Counted from the stretch's first letter, positions 8,744 to 18,151 are shown. The stretch is DNA of 47,445 nucleotides from an uncultured Brachyspira sp. (GCF_944393015.1 NZ_CALXYQ010000024.1:1-47445), one strand, 5' to 3'. Notes: generated from the letters alone by a model not told the origin. A program made the numbers and translations.

Positions 8744-9700
8744 ATGAAAGAAGCAGTTATAGCTATAGATATTGGCGGAACATCTATGAAAGGTGCTGTT
8801 ATAGAGGAAAACGGCAATATTTTATATAAAGATAATTTTGATGTAAATCCTAGTCATACAACAGAAGAACATAAAAAAATTATTACAGAATTTATTGAAA
8901 AATTAAAAAGCAATATACCTAATGATTATAAAGCTGTAGGTTTGGGAATAGACTGTCCGGGAGTTATGAATAGAGAAACACTTCATATGGGAGGAGCTGA
9001 AAATATACCGGGGCTTAAAGGTTTAAAATTTTCTGATATAGGCGATAAATTTAATTTACCTACAAAGACAGCTAATGATGCAAGTATGGCAGCTTTAGGC
9101 GAGGCAAAATATGGAAGCGGTAAAGAAAAGGATTATCAGTCTGTAATGTTTGTTACACTTGGAACAGGTGTTGGAGGCGGATTTGTACTTAATGGAAAAT
9201 TATTTACAGGTTCTTTAGGAGGAGCAGGAGAGATCGGACATGTATTTGTAGTTCCTGATGGTGATAAATGTAACTGCGGATCAAGCGGCTGTATTGAGCG
9301 TTATGCTTCTGCTACAGGATTCATTGCTATGGCTAAACAAAAAATTCATAAAGGGGTTATTCCTACTACTTTAACTTATGAAGAATTAGATAAAGGAAAG
9401 GCTAAGGCTTTATTTGATGCTGCAAAAAAAGGGGATATACTTGCAAAAGAAACTATAGCTGAATGTTCCTACTATTTAGGTATGTCCATAGCACAGGCTT
9501 TGAATATGCTTGATTTAGACTTGGTTCTTATAGGCGGAGGACTTTGTAAGGACTTTGATATGATGATAGAGCATATTAATAGAGCTGTAAGAAATTATGG
9601 GCTTAGAATGATGGTTGGTAATCTTGAAATAAAACCTGCTTCTTTAGGAAATGATGCCGGTGTTTTAGGATGTGCTGCTTTATTCTTTAGAAATAATTGA
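8744..9700 (+). CDS. ROK-family sugar kinase (glucokinase-like)
   Basis: A 318-residue ROK-family protein that probably phosphorylates glucose or an amino sugar at C6. The N-terminal ATP-binding motif is AIDIGGTSMKGAVI; the phosphate loop LGTGVGGGFVLNGKLF and GEIGHVFV segment are typical; the zinc motif CNCGSSGCIERYAS (CxCGxxGCxE) is intact. No N-terminal helix-turn-helix is present, so it is a kinase and not a ROK repressor. AGGAG (8730-8734) precedes the ATG by 9 nt. It has its own strong promoter with a candidate operator. N-acetylmannosamine or N-acetylglucosamine kinase activity is an alternative given the sialidase nearby. Confidence 0.85.
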   Translation: MKEAVIAIDIGGTSMKGAVIEENGNILYKDNFDVNPSHTTEEHKKIITEFIEKLKSNIPNDYKAVGLGIDCPGVMNRETLHMGGAENIPGLKGLKFSDIGDKFNLPTKTANDASMAALGEAKYGSGKEKDYQSVMFVTLGTGVGGGFVLNGKLFTGSLGGAGEIGHVFVVPDGDKCNCGSSGCIERYASATGFIAMAKQKIHKGVIPTTLTYEELDKGKAKALFDAAKKGDILAKETIAECSYYLGMSIAQALNMLDLDLVLIGGGLCKDFDMMIEHINRAVRNYGLRMMVGNLEIKPASLGNDAGVLGCAALFFRNN

Positions 9701-9709
9701 TATTTGTAA

Positions 9710-9737
9710 TTGACTTTTTTTATATTTATGGTATTAT
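9710..9737 (+). promoter_or_regulatory. rpsB promoter
   Basis: TTGACT (9710-9715), 16-nt spacer, TATTAT (9732-9737), starting just after the ROK kinase stop. The predicted transcript has a leader of about 190 nt before rpsB. Confidence 0.7.
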
Positions 9738-9791
9738 AAATTAAACCGATTATATTGGTAAACTTTTCCATAATAGCAAAATGTTCTTAGT

Positions 9792-9923
9792 TATTCTATT
9801 TTAGAATACATAAAAGACATTGTTACTAATTTAGTAATCAAAGCATTATGATTTTTATAATACTAATGTTTATATATGAAATTTATGGATAGGGTGCCTT
9901 AATCGGTACTCTATTTTTATTTT
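9792..9923 (+). promoter_or_regulatory. Structured rpsB leader with terminator-like hairpin
   Basis: Three hairpins follow the rpsB promoter: TATTCTA/TAGAATA (9792-9808), TTACTAA/TTAGTAA (9823-9837), and a 10-bp stem ATAGGGTGCC/GGTACTCTAT (9889-9898 with 9905-9914, two G-U pairs). The last runs straight into TTTTTATTTT and ends 13 nt before the rpsB ATG. It may be an attenuator or an autoregulatory ribosomal-protein leader; no known leader family was recognised. Confidence 0.55.
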
Positions 9924-9936
9924 AAAGGATATGATT

Positions 9937-10752
9937 ATGTCATTACCAGTTATGAAAGACCTTTTAGAGGCAGGCGTACATTTCGGACACCCAACTAGAA
10001 AATGGGATCCTAGAATGAAACCTTTTATTTTCCAAGAGAGAAATGATATCTATATCATTGACCTTATGAAAACTTTAACTTATGTTAAAAAAGCTCATGA
10101 AGCAGTAAAAGAAATGGCTAGAAACGGCGGAAACGTTCTTTTCGTTGGTACTAAAAAACAAGCTTCTCAGAGCATTAAAGAAGCTGCTGAAAAATGCGAT
10201 ATGTACTATGTTAATAATCGCTGGTTAGGCGGTATGCTTACAAATTTTGCTACTATCAAAAAAAGTATTGCAAGACTCAAAAAGATAGAAAAAGAAGAGG
10301 TTGATGGTACTTTTGATAAACTTCCTAAAAAAGAGGTTATACTTCTTCTTAAAGAAAAAGAAAGATTGGAGAAAAACTTTGCAGGTATTAAAGATATGGA
10401 AAATTTACCTGATATGCTTTTCGTAATAGACCCAATGCAGGAAGCTATTGCTGTAAGTGAAGCTAGAAAATTAGGAATACCTGTTGTAGCAGTTGTTGAT
10501 ACTAACTGTAACCCTGAAGTTATTGATCACCCAATACCTGGTAATGATGATGCTATAAGAGCTATCAGCTTATTTGCAGGTGTTGTTGCTTCTGCTGTTA
10601 TAGAAGGACAAAATGAAGCTGGAAAAGAAACATTAGCTAAACATGAAAGTTCTTCTGATGAAGTTGCTGAAGAAGTTTATGATAATAGCGCTACAGAAGC
10701 TGCTGAGGCTGTTGCTGAAAAATATGGTGTTTCTCAAGAAGATGATCAGTAA
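9937..10752 (+). CDS. rpsB: 30S ribosomal protein S2
   Basis: A 271-residue small-subunit ribosomal protein. Conserved S2 blocks: [24 protein letters not shown] at the start, [12 protein letters not shown], and [36 protein letters not shown]. The start at 9937 (MSLPVMKD) is preferred because AAAGGA lies 7 nt upstream; ATG 9931 would leave only 1 nt. An acidic Glu/Ala-rich tail follows residue 230. The gene heads the usual rpsB-tsf unit. Confidence 0.97.
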   Translation: MSLPVMKDLLEAGVHFGHPTRKWDPRMKPFIFQERNDIYIIDLMKTLTYVKKAHEAVKEMARNGGNVLFVGTKKQASQSIKEAAEKCDMYYVNNRWLGGMLTNFATIKKSIARLKKIEKEEVDGTFDKLPKKEVILLLKEKERLEKNFAGIKDMENLPDMLFVIDPMQEAIAVSEARKLGIPVVAVVDTNCNPEVIDHPIPGNDDAIRAISLFAGVVASAVIEGQNEAGKETLAKHESSSDEVAEEVYDNSATEAAEAVAEKYGVSQEDDQ

Positions 10753-10799
10753 TAATATAAATTGTTAATAATAAAATATTTAATATAAAGGAAAAATTA

Positions 10800-11654
10800 A
10801 TGGCAAATATTAGTATGGATACTATTAAAGAGCTTAGAGAACGTACAGGCGTAGGTATAATGGACTGTAAAAAAGCTCTTCAAGAAACTGACGGCGATAT
10901 GGATAAAGCTATTCGCCTTCTTAAAGAAAAAGGTGCGGCTGTTGCTGCTAAAAAGAATGAACGTACTGTTAAAGAAGGTTCTATAGGTTTTTGCGTTAAT
11001 GATGATAAAACAAAAGTTGCTTGTATAGAACTTCAGTGTGAAACTGACTTCGTTGCTAAAAATGAATTATTCATCAATTTAGCTAAAGAAATCGCTAATA
11101 CTGCTATGGGATTAGATGATGTATCAGTAGAAACAGTTTTGAATGCTAAAGGTTCTAATGGCGACACTATTCAAGGTATGATAAATGAAGGCATACAGAA
11201 ATGGGGTGAAAAAACTGTACTTGCTGAAGCTAAAGTTATGAAAACTGATGGTTTCTTCGGTACTTATGCTCACTTCAATAATAAACTTGTTGCTATAGTA
11301 GAATTTGATGTTAAGCCTAAAGGTAAATGTCAGGAAATAGCTGATCAAATAGCTATGCATGTTGCTAGTGAAAAACCTTTAGCTTTGAATAGGGAAGGAA
11401 TAGACCCTAATGCTGTTAAAGAGCAAAAAGAAATATTTGAAAAACAAGTTAGAGATGCTGGAAAACCTGAAAACATGATAGAAAAAATCGTTGATGGTAA
11501 AATGAGTTCTTGGTATTCTGAAAGTGTTCTTATAGACCAAAAATTATTTACTGACAACAAAATTTCTATTAAAAGTTTAATAGATGAAGTTTCTAAAGAA
11601 GCAGCTTCTACTGCAACTATTAAAAACTTTGTAATTGTTTCATTAGGTTTATAA
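10800..11654 (+). CDS. tsf: Translation elongation factor Ts
   Basis: A 284-residue guanine-nucleotide exchange factor for EF-Tu. The N-terminal UBA-like module (LRERTGVGIMDCKKALQE...AIRLLKEKG) and the core TDFVAKNE motif are clear. It lies 47 nt after rpsB with no terminator between, so the two are cotranscribed, and a strong terminator closes the unit. Confidence 0.97.
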   Translation: MANISMDTIKELRERTGVGIMDCKKALQETDGDMDKAIRLLKEKGAAVAAKKNERTVKEGSIGFCVNDDKTKVACIELQCETDFVAKNELFINLAKEIANTAMGLDDVSVETVLNAKGSNGDTIQGMINEGIQKWGEKTVLAEAKVMKTDGFFGTYAHFNNKLVAIVEFDVKPKGKCQEIADQIAMHVASEKPLALNREGIDPNAVKEQKEIFEKQVRDAGKPENMIEKIVDGKMSSWYSESVLIDQKLFTDNKISIKSLIDEVSKEAASTATIKNFVIVSLGL

Positions 11655-11680
11655 TTAAATAATTACTTAAAATAAAAATT

Positions 11681-11718
11681 AAGCGGATTGTCATTTTGGC
11701 AGTCCGCTTTTATTTTGT
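11681..11718 (+). terminator. Intrinsic terminator after rpsB-tsf
   Basis: AAGCGGATTG (11681-11690) pairs with CAGTCCGCTT (11700-11709) with one G-U pair, followed by a T-rich run. Confidence 0.88.
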
Positions 11719-11738
11719 ATCAATTAGTTTTAAATAAT

Positions 11739-11772
11739 AAAAAAGGTTATGACAAATATCATAACCTTTTTT
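11739..11772. terminator. Terminator of the minus-strand three-gene operon
   Basis: A perfect 14-bp stem (11739-11752 with 11759-11772) with A6 at one end and T6 at the other; it can act on both strands and lies just past the end of the minus-strand TPR gene. Confidence 0.88.
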
Positions 11773-11803
11773 AATAGAGTATAATAAATGAGTTATTAGT
11801 TCA

Positions 11804-13165
11804 TTAATCGCTGAATGATATAACACCTTCAATAATAGCCTCAAATCTTTCAGGTTCAATGATCATTACTGTATCATCTACTTTCAAGTTAGGAGCGAAA
11901 TCACCTATACTTATTAAGAAAGAGTGGGCACTCTTGTATTGTCTTGCATATTCCATAAACTGATCAACAGTATCCTGTCTCATAGGATATCCTGAAGTAT
12001 CTAATGCAAATGTACTCTTATATGACTGACCTTCAGAACCGAATTTCTTAATAGTTACGAAGAATACTAATGTGTCGGATTTTTTAGTATGATCTGTAAC
12101 TACATATCCGTTTAATGTTAATATTCTATAGAAGTATTTTTCAAGATATTCTATAATATCCATTTCCAATGCAGTTCTGAATGCATTATTGGCAATAATA
12201 GAACTATAAGTTTTCAATTTTTGATCAACATCTAAGTATATATTTCTTATAGATTTAATTATTTCCCATTGTTTAACAGCAGCTTCAAACTGTTTGTTTT
12301 TTACCAAAGTTTCAGCATATCTGTACCTTTCATCTACAACTTTTTCGCTTGCTATATTTTCTTTAGTTAAAACCTGTCCGTAATATTCTCTAGCTTTAGA
12401 GAAGTTGCCAAGTTCATAATAAGAGTTAGCAAGATTCAAAGATATTGCATCTTTATCTGATATTTCATTACTTTCATAAGCTATTTCTAATTCTTTTATA
12501 GCATTTTGGAAGTCTCGGCTTGAAGATAATATTTCCCCTAAAAGTAAATGGTATTCAGGGTTTGAATTATCCAAAGCAATAGCCTTTTCTATTTGCTGCT
12601 GAGCTGCATGATATGAACGAATTTTGTAAAAACAAAAAGCTAACATATATAATAACTGAGGGTTGCTGTCATTTTGAGCTACGGCTAATGAGAAATATTT
12701 TTGTGCTTGTACCCATTCACCATAATTATAACAAACAAGTCCTGCTTTATATAATGAATCATAATCCTGATCCCTAATTTTTGTAATCATATCATATTCA
12801 TCTATAGCTTTTTTACTGTTTCCTGTCTGCTCATATATTTTTGCTAAGAATTCTCTTACAGCTAATTCTGTTAATTCTTTTGTAAAATAAGCCCCATCTA
12901 TCATATTTTGCAATGCTGCCATAGCCAATATATATTGCTGTTGTTTATAATACATATTAGCAGTCATCCATAATATATTAGCATCTTTTTTATATTTAGG
13001 GTCTAGAGTATTAATCTCGCGCATGGCTACATCATAGTTTTGTTCATTATAAGCCTGAACAATTTTTTTAAGTTTAATAGGGTATGAGCCGCTCTTTATA
13101 ACATATTGAGTGGCGAAACCTAATAAAACAATTAAGACTAATATTACAATTAATGAAGCTTCCAC
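11804..13165 (-). CDS. Membrane-anchored TPR protein with a degenerate nuclease-like C-terminal domain
   Basis: A 453-residue protein starting at GTG 13165, with AGGGAT about 8 nt upstream. One N-terminal membrane segment (about 4-22) is followed by TPR-like helical repeats from about 35 to 310. Residues 334-448 form a separate domain whose order of helices and strands resembles the Mrr/restriction-endonuclease fold: helix, GYVV, SDTLVFFVTI, SYKSTFALD, helix, SFLISIGDFA, VMIIEPERFEAII. The Asp is present but the usual Glu/Gln-x-Lys is not, so catalysis looks lost. It is the last gene of a tight operon (14-nt gap). The TPR part is firm; the fold of the tail is inference. Exact function unknown. 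Confidence 0.75.
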   Translation of the reverse strand: MEASLIVILVLIVLLGFATQYVIKSGSYPIKLKKIVQAYNEQNYDVAMREINTLDPKYKKDANILWMTANMYYKQQQYILAMAALQNMIDGAYFTKELTELAVREFLAKIYEQTGNSKKAIDEYDMITKIRDQDYDSLYKAGLVCYNYGEWVQAQKYFSLAVAQNDSNPQLLYMLAFCFYKIRSYHAAQQQIEKAIALDNSNPEYHLLLGEILSSSRDFQNAIKELEIAYESNEISDKDAISLNLANSYYELGNFSKAREYYGQVLTKENIASEKVVDERYRYAETLVKNKQFEAAVKQWEIIKSIRNIYLDVDQKLKTYSSIIANNAFRTALEMDIIEYLEKYFYRILTLNGYVVTDHTKKSDTLVFFVTIKKFGSEGQSYKSTFALDTSGYPMRQDTVDQFMEYARQYKSAHSFLISIGDFAPNLKVDDTVMIIEPERFEAIIEGVISFSD

Positions 13166-13179
13166 GGTTCTTATCCCTT

Positions 13180-14220
13180 TTATTCATAATATATAACTGG
13201 ACTTCCAGTTTCTTCTGATTCATTTAAAGCATCTTTGATTTTTTTCATCATATTGTCTTTAACAACAAATACAGACATCTTGTTTGACATATTATGAGAA
13301 AAATCAAATCCGCTTACAGCCATAGATACATTAATATCTACAGATTCATCATTGTATTCAAAATTATAATTTTTTAATGCTTTAAAATATCTTTTTGTAG
13401 CTTTCCAAGCCTCTTCTTCATTGGCAAAAATCACAGAATATATAATACCTTCATAAAGTAGGCATTGGTTTTCTCCAATTCTTGCATTTTTCTTTATAGC
13501 TTTTATAAGTTCATCTTCTAATTTTTTATAAGCAGCATTTCCATATTCTTCTCTTATAGAGCTTGCATTTGATATTTTGAAAGCTATTATTCCTATAGCA
13601 TGCTTATATCTCTGTGAAAATGCTATTATATTTTTTATAGTGCTTGAAAATATTTCATATTCTGATTTATCTATTCTAACTACTTCATATTCATTGTTTT
13701 CATAATAATTTTCATTATCTTCTTCTACAGTATCATCGCCTATATTATAGCCCAAATTGTATAATATAGTTTTATACATAAATATCATAAGTTTTTTCAA
13801 ATTATATGATAACTGTATAGATATAAAGAATAATCCTATAGCTAATATGCTGCTATAGAATGTATAATCTCTTTTATATAATAACTTTTGTACTTCAGGA
13901 ACATAACTTAAAGATAATATTAATATTACGGAAGTAACAACAAAAAAAAGTAAATTTTCTATTGTTCTAGAAACACCTGTATAACTTTTTGTAGGCTGCA
14001 TTAATACTATAATAAAAGCATATAATATAGAAATTCCAATCCATATCCAAACCCAAACATCAAGTGCATATAATAAATACACAAAGAAATTTTGAGTATT
14101 AGGTGATATTAGCAATATGTATATAGGTATAATTACAGCACTATATATCAAAGTGCATATCATAGCAGCAAAAAAGCCGTATATATATGATTTAGATAAG
14201 TTTATTTGTTTATCTTCCAT
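13180..14220 (-). CDS. Membrane protein with a degenerate GGDEF-like domain
   Basis: A 346-residue protein with about four to five membrane segments in residues 12-143, an acidic linker (162-180), and a C-terminal domain. Residues 205-306 follow the GGDEF layout: IGIIAFKISNASSIREEYGNAAYKKLEDELIKAI, then LYEGIIY (255-261) where GGDEF would be, then VDINVSMAVSGF as the late SVG-like strand. The catalytic and GTP-binding residues are absent, so it is not a working diguanylate cyclase; it could be a binding or scaffolding domain. It lies 24 nt after the ATP-grasp gene and 14 nt before the TPR gene. Homology to GGDEF is inferred from pattern. Confidence 0.65.
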   Translation of the reverse strand: MEDKQINLSKSYIYGFFAAMICTLIYSAVIIPIYILLISPNTQNFFVYLLYALDVWVWIWIGISILYAFIIVLMQPTKSYTGVSRTIENLLFFVVTSVILILSLSYVPEVQKLLYKRDYTFYSSILAIGLFFISIQLSYNLKKLMIFMYKTILYNLGYNIGDDTVEEDNENYYENNEYEVVRIDKSEYEIFSSTIKNIIAFSQRYKHAIGIIAFKISNASSIREEYGNAAYKKLEDELIKAIKKNARIGENQCLLYEGIIYSVIFANEEEAWKATKRYFKALKNYNFEYNDESVDINVSMAVSGFDFSHNMSNKMSVFVVKDNMMKKIKDALNESEETGSPVIYYE

Positions 14221-14244
14221 AATAGCTACCTAATTTTGTACTAA

Positions 14245-16392
14245 TTAATATTTAATATAATTAACATCACCTGTTTGTCCAAATAGCTTTATCATCTTTT
14301 CTAGTTTATCTCTATTTGAATATAATAAATATTCAAGTCCCTTTCTTCCTTTTCCTATAATAGAGATAAAACTTTCTTCAGTAACACAAACAGCATTTGC
14401 TCCTAATACTAAATATTTAAATACATCAACTCCATATCTAGGAGATTCTGCAAGTATATTAAAGTGGTGATTTGAATTAAAATCTACTTTATTTACAGTA
14501 TCGGCAACTTTTTCCATACCTTTTAATGCATACTTATTATTATTTGAAAAATAAACATTATTTATATGAGATATTTTCATATTATCTAAATCTCTATTGC
14601 TTGATATACCTTTTATGATTAAAGGTATATCTAATTGCTTGGATATTTTTGCTAAATCTTTTTCAGTTTTAAAATGTATCTTATTTAATTCATTTATATT
14701 ATAGCAGTAAGTAAAATCTATACCAACAGCACAAGCCCCATTTCTTTCTGCTGATTGTAATTTCTGTGTTACTATTTCTTGGGTATTATTACCATCTATC
14801 ATAATAATACCTCTTTTTCTTCCTTTTATAGTTTTTAAGGATAATTCAAATATTTCATTATCATTAAAGTCATTGAATATGGCAAGTACTTCACAATTAG
14901 AAGCTACATCTATAACTGTTTCATAATATTCTTTTATATCCATAATACCGTTTATTGCTTCTCTTAAATTATGGATTGTATCTATTATAGTAGGCTGAGA
15001 TATATGCATATTAAATAGATTGGCTTCTATATTTGCCTCTGGTTCTTTATGAATTATACTAGGGCTGAAATTATATTCAGAAAGTCCTGTTTTATCTTCA
15101 GTATCTTCAACAAATAAATATGAAGCATTTGAATTAGATGACAATTTTTCTTTAGCAACTTTTTTGATTTCATCTATAGTGATACTTTTTTCATCTGTTA
15201 ATTTGAAATGTACGCAGCTCATAGCTTTATTTGCCATAGCTATAGCTTCATCTCTTGTATTTCCTACGGCTATTATATTACCAGCTTTCTCTAAATTGTT
15301 TGTAGGTGTAACTAATATATCACCAGGTTTTGTTTTAATAAATATTTCTTTAATACCTTCTATTTTTTTAGCATTTTCAACGCCGTCAATAGATTCTATT
15401 ATTCCTGTACCCGGAAGAAATGCTTTTTCAACAGAAACTTTATCCCATTTAGGCTTTAAATCGCTTGGAGGATTTCCTAATGCTATTTCTATTGCATTTT
15501 TTATTAAATTTACCCCTGTAGCAAAAGGGTAGGTATAGGCACTCATAAAACCGCCGGATAATCTTGCCGCAATTTCTCCAACCATAGCACCATTTTTTGT
15601 TACTTTTATATCGCCTTTAGCCGCTCCGATTTTCAAATTTAATGCTTTTATACCAGTTTTCATAACATTAATAGCATCATCTAGCTTTTCTTTTTCTAAA
15701 GCAGACGGCATTATATGACCTGTTTCTATGAAAAATGGAGGGAATTCTATTATTCTATCGGCAACACCTGTAACATATATTTCATCATTATATATAAGCA
15801 TATCAATAGAAAGTTCAGGTCCATCCATAAACTCTTCTATTATTACTTCTCCTGAAGGTGAAGCACTTTTAGCTCTGTTAAATGCTGCTAATACATCGCT
15901 TTCACTTGATACTTTCATTACACCGCGAGCTCCCATATTATCAGCAGGCTTAACAACAACAGGTGTATTTAAATGCTTGTATGCATCCATTGCCTCTTCA
16001 TAATTCCATACAGGAAAGAAATTCGGCTGAGGTACATTATTTTTTTTGAATCTTTCACGCATTCTTATCTTATTTGAAGCAGCATAAGCATCTTCAAATC
16101 TATTTCCGGGAAGTCCTAAAGCATTAGCCACAGCAGCAACTGTAGTAGAAGCATCAGTACCTACAGTAATAACTCCATGTATTTCCATTTTCTGGCTTAA
16201 ATCTCTTGCCGCCCTTACACTTCCATCAACATCTCTAGTTGATACTATCATAGGATAATCTGCTATCTTCATACCTGGAGCATCTTTATTATAATCAAAA
16301 ACTATTGTATAAAGTCCCATTTCCTGAGCTATTTGTATTGCTGGTACTTGAAGAAGTCCTGCGCCTATTATTATTATACGTTTGCCTTTCAT
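14245..16392 (-). CDS. ATP-grasp ligase fused to a degenerate FMN-oxidase-like barrel
   Basis: A 715-residue cytosolic protein. Residues 1-400 are an ATP-grasp carboxylate-amine ligase of the PurK/carbamoyl-phosphate-synthase-like group: Rossmann start RIIIIGAGLLQVPAIQIAQ, ATP loop VVVKPADNMGARG (145-157), VIIEEFMDGPELSIDML (183-199), and metal site GEIAARLSGG (272-281). Residues 440-715 resemble the C-terminal half of FMN-dependent alpha-hydroxy-acid oxidases: IPLIIKGI (589-596), RYGVDVFKYLVLGA (652-665), and a KGLEYLLYSNRDKLEKMIKLFG tail. The catalytic His motif SNHGGR is replaced by SNNNKY. The substrate is unknown. It begins the three-gene minus-strand operon. Confidence 0.75.
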   Translation of the reverse strand: MKGKRIIIIGAGLLQVPAIQIAQEMGLYTIVFDYNKDAPGMKIADYPMIVSTRDVDGSVRAARDLSQKMEIHGVITVGTDASTTVAAVANALGLPGNRFEDAYAASNKIRMRERFKKNNVPQPNFFPVWNYEEAMDAYKHLNTPVVVKPADNMGARGVMKVSSESDVLAAFNRAKSASPSGEVIIEEFMDGPELSIDMLIYNDEIYVTGVADRIIEFPPFFIETGHIMPSALEKEKLDDAINVMKTGIKALNLKIGAAKGDIKVTKNGAMVGEIAARLSGGFMSAYTYPFATGVNLIKNAIEIALGNPPSDLKPKWDKVSVEKAFLPGTGIIESIDGVENAKKIEGIKEIFIKTKPGDILVTPTNNLEKAGNIIAVGNTRDEAIAMANKAMSCVHFKLTDEKSITIDEIKKVAKEKLSSNSNASYLFVEDTEDKTGLSEYNFSPSIIHKEPEANIEANLFNMHISQPTIIDTIHNLREAINGIMDIKEYYETVIDVASNCEVLAIFNDFNDNEIFELSLKTIKGRKRGIIMIDGNNTQEIVTQKLQSAERNGACAVGIDFTYCYNINELNKIHFKTEKDLAKISKQLDIPLIIKGISSNRDLDNMKISHINNVYFSNNNKYALKGMEKVADTVNKVDFNSNHHFNILAESPRYGVDVFKYLVLGANAVCVTEESFISIIGKGRKGLEYLLYSNRDKLEKMIKLFGQTGDVNYIKY

Positions 16393-16590
16393 ATCAATAT
16401 TGCCTTTTATAATTAATTTAAAATATTCCTATATAGTGTTATTAGTATCGAAATTTTAATACCAAACTAGAGAAATTTTAATTATATAGTTTGTAAATAT
16501 TATTTAAATATTATTGAATATGTGTTACAATTTATTAAAAAATTGTATATCTATGAATAATATTATTTTGATTATTTAATGGTGAGTAAA

Positions 16591-17935
16591 ATGAAAAAAT
16601 TATTATTTATTTACTTAAGTATTTTTACTGTATTTATATTATCATGCGGTAATAAAGTTACAAAGCCATCAGTAAGTGGTAATTATATAATTTATTATGA
16701 TGTTAATAATGCTGAAACAGCTAAATTTAATATTGCCGTTTTTCATAATGACCCTAATAATCCAGAGATAGTTAAGGATACAGAGTTTAAAAAAATTGCT
16801 GAATCTTCTCATGCTATAGTTTATATTCAAAGCGGTCAATCATTTGATATGAATAATGTAAAGAAGTTTTTTGCAGCATTTGAAGAAAATTATGATGAGG
16901 AAGTAAGAATATACGGAGAACCAATATCTTTTCCAAATTAATGATGATAAAGTGGTATTTTTAATATATAATTTTAACAGTGGTATAGCTGGTATTGGAC
17001 TTTCTAATCCGTATGATTTATATGATAATCATCCTAAAACTCTCAATCATGGTAAGTATCTGTATATATATGCCGCATATCTAGGAAAGCCTGATATGGT
17101 AGCTGGCATAATGCTTCATGAATTTCAGCATTTGATTAATGTTAGTGTCAATAGAGTTAATGAAAAACAAACTATGAATTTATGGCTTAATGAAGCACTT
17201 TCAGAATCAACATCTGTTTTATTTGCCCATGGTATAAGTAGAGGTAGAAACAAAATATTTAATTTATTACCATACTATTCTTTTTATTCTTGGTATATTA
17301 ATGATATAATACCTACACGAAGTTCTTTTGATGCTATTAATGTAAGTTATTCTTCTTCATCAGTATTTATGAAATGGATTTTAGAGAAAGGCGGTAAAGA
17401 AGCTATTAGAGCTATAGCAAATTCAGATCCTTCATTAGAGACAAGAGCTAGATTGGTTAATTCTGTTCAAGGTTTAAATATCGGTAATAGTGTAGAGGAA
17501 ATATTTAAATCTTGGATAAAAGATATGTATAATGGTAAAGTTAGTGATATTAAATTTGATACTATGGATTTTATGGATGATCGTTTTGATCGTACGTTAA
17601 TGGATTCTAGTCAAAGATTGCCTTTAGCACCTGGAGGATTTATAATTTATGATGCTAATAAATATAATTTAGATAATATTCAAGGTCTTAAGAAACAAGT
17701 TTTGGATGCAGAAAATAATCTTTATTTAGTATGGAATCCAAAATTTGATTCTGTTGATGTTGAAGGTAAAATTAATGCTAATGATGTTATATGGATTGCC
17801 CCAATAAAGATTTCTACTACACCATCAACATCAAAGAGCGAAATGCTTAACTTTGATTATTCAAAATTTAGTAGAATGCCTATAGATAAAGTATTAACAG
17901 TTGAAGAAGTTATAAGAGCTAAATCTAGAAAATAA
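16591..17935 (+). pseudogene. M30-type metalloprotease lipoprotein with a frameshift
   Basis: From ATG 16591 (GGTGAG 4 nt upstream) a lipoprotein signal (MKKLLFIYLSIFTVFILSC) leads to a domain that runs to RIYGEPISF and meets TAA at 16939-16941. The next frame is open through the same point and reads LFQINDDKVVFLIYNFNSG..., continuing to 17935. Removing one T from CTTTTCC at 16928-16934 would give a continuous protein of about 447 residues. The second part carries zinc motif HEFQH and a downstream WLNEALSES glutamate about 20 residues later, as in hyicolysin-like M30 peptidases. Likely a secreted protease inactivated by a 1-nt insertion, or a sequencing error. Confidence 0.75.
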
Positions 17936-17960
17936 AATATTAATTAAATATTTAATTAAG

Positions 17961-17996
17961 TTAGGCTGCTGTTTATTAAATGGCGGCCTAATTTTA
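17961..17996 (+). terminator. Terminator after the M30-type protease gene
   Basis: TTAGGCTGC (17961-17969) pairs with GCGGCCTAA (17983-17991), one G-U pair, followed by TTTTATATT. Confidence 0.75.
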
Positions 17997-18075
17997 TATT
18001 GTTGATACTTTTTTATATTTTTACATGTAAAAAATTAATATAAAGAATATAAAATAATAAGATTATATATTAATA

Positions 18076-18103
18076 TTGACAATTAAAGAGTTTGTTATAT
18101 TAT
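18076..18103 (+). promoter_or_regulatory. Promoter of the first sulfatase gene
   Basis: Consensus TTGACA (18076-18081), 16-nt spacer, TATTAT (18098-18103). Confidence 0.7.
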
Positions 18104-18151
18104 ATTTGTATTATAATAAATAAATAAAATAACAAAATAGAGAGAATTCTT

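Noticed and set aside
16928..16934. Programmed frameshift or phase-variable tract in the protease gene
   Set aside because: Four T residues are too short for typical slippage-based phase variation and no stimulating hairpin was seen; mutation or sequencing error is simpler.
16952..17935. Stand-alone protease gene starting at GTG 16952
   Set aside because: It has no ribosome-binding site or signal peptide, the same frame is open further upstream, and the preceding frame supplies the missing N-terminus.
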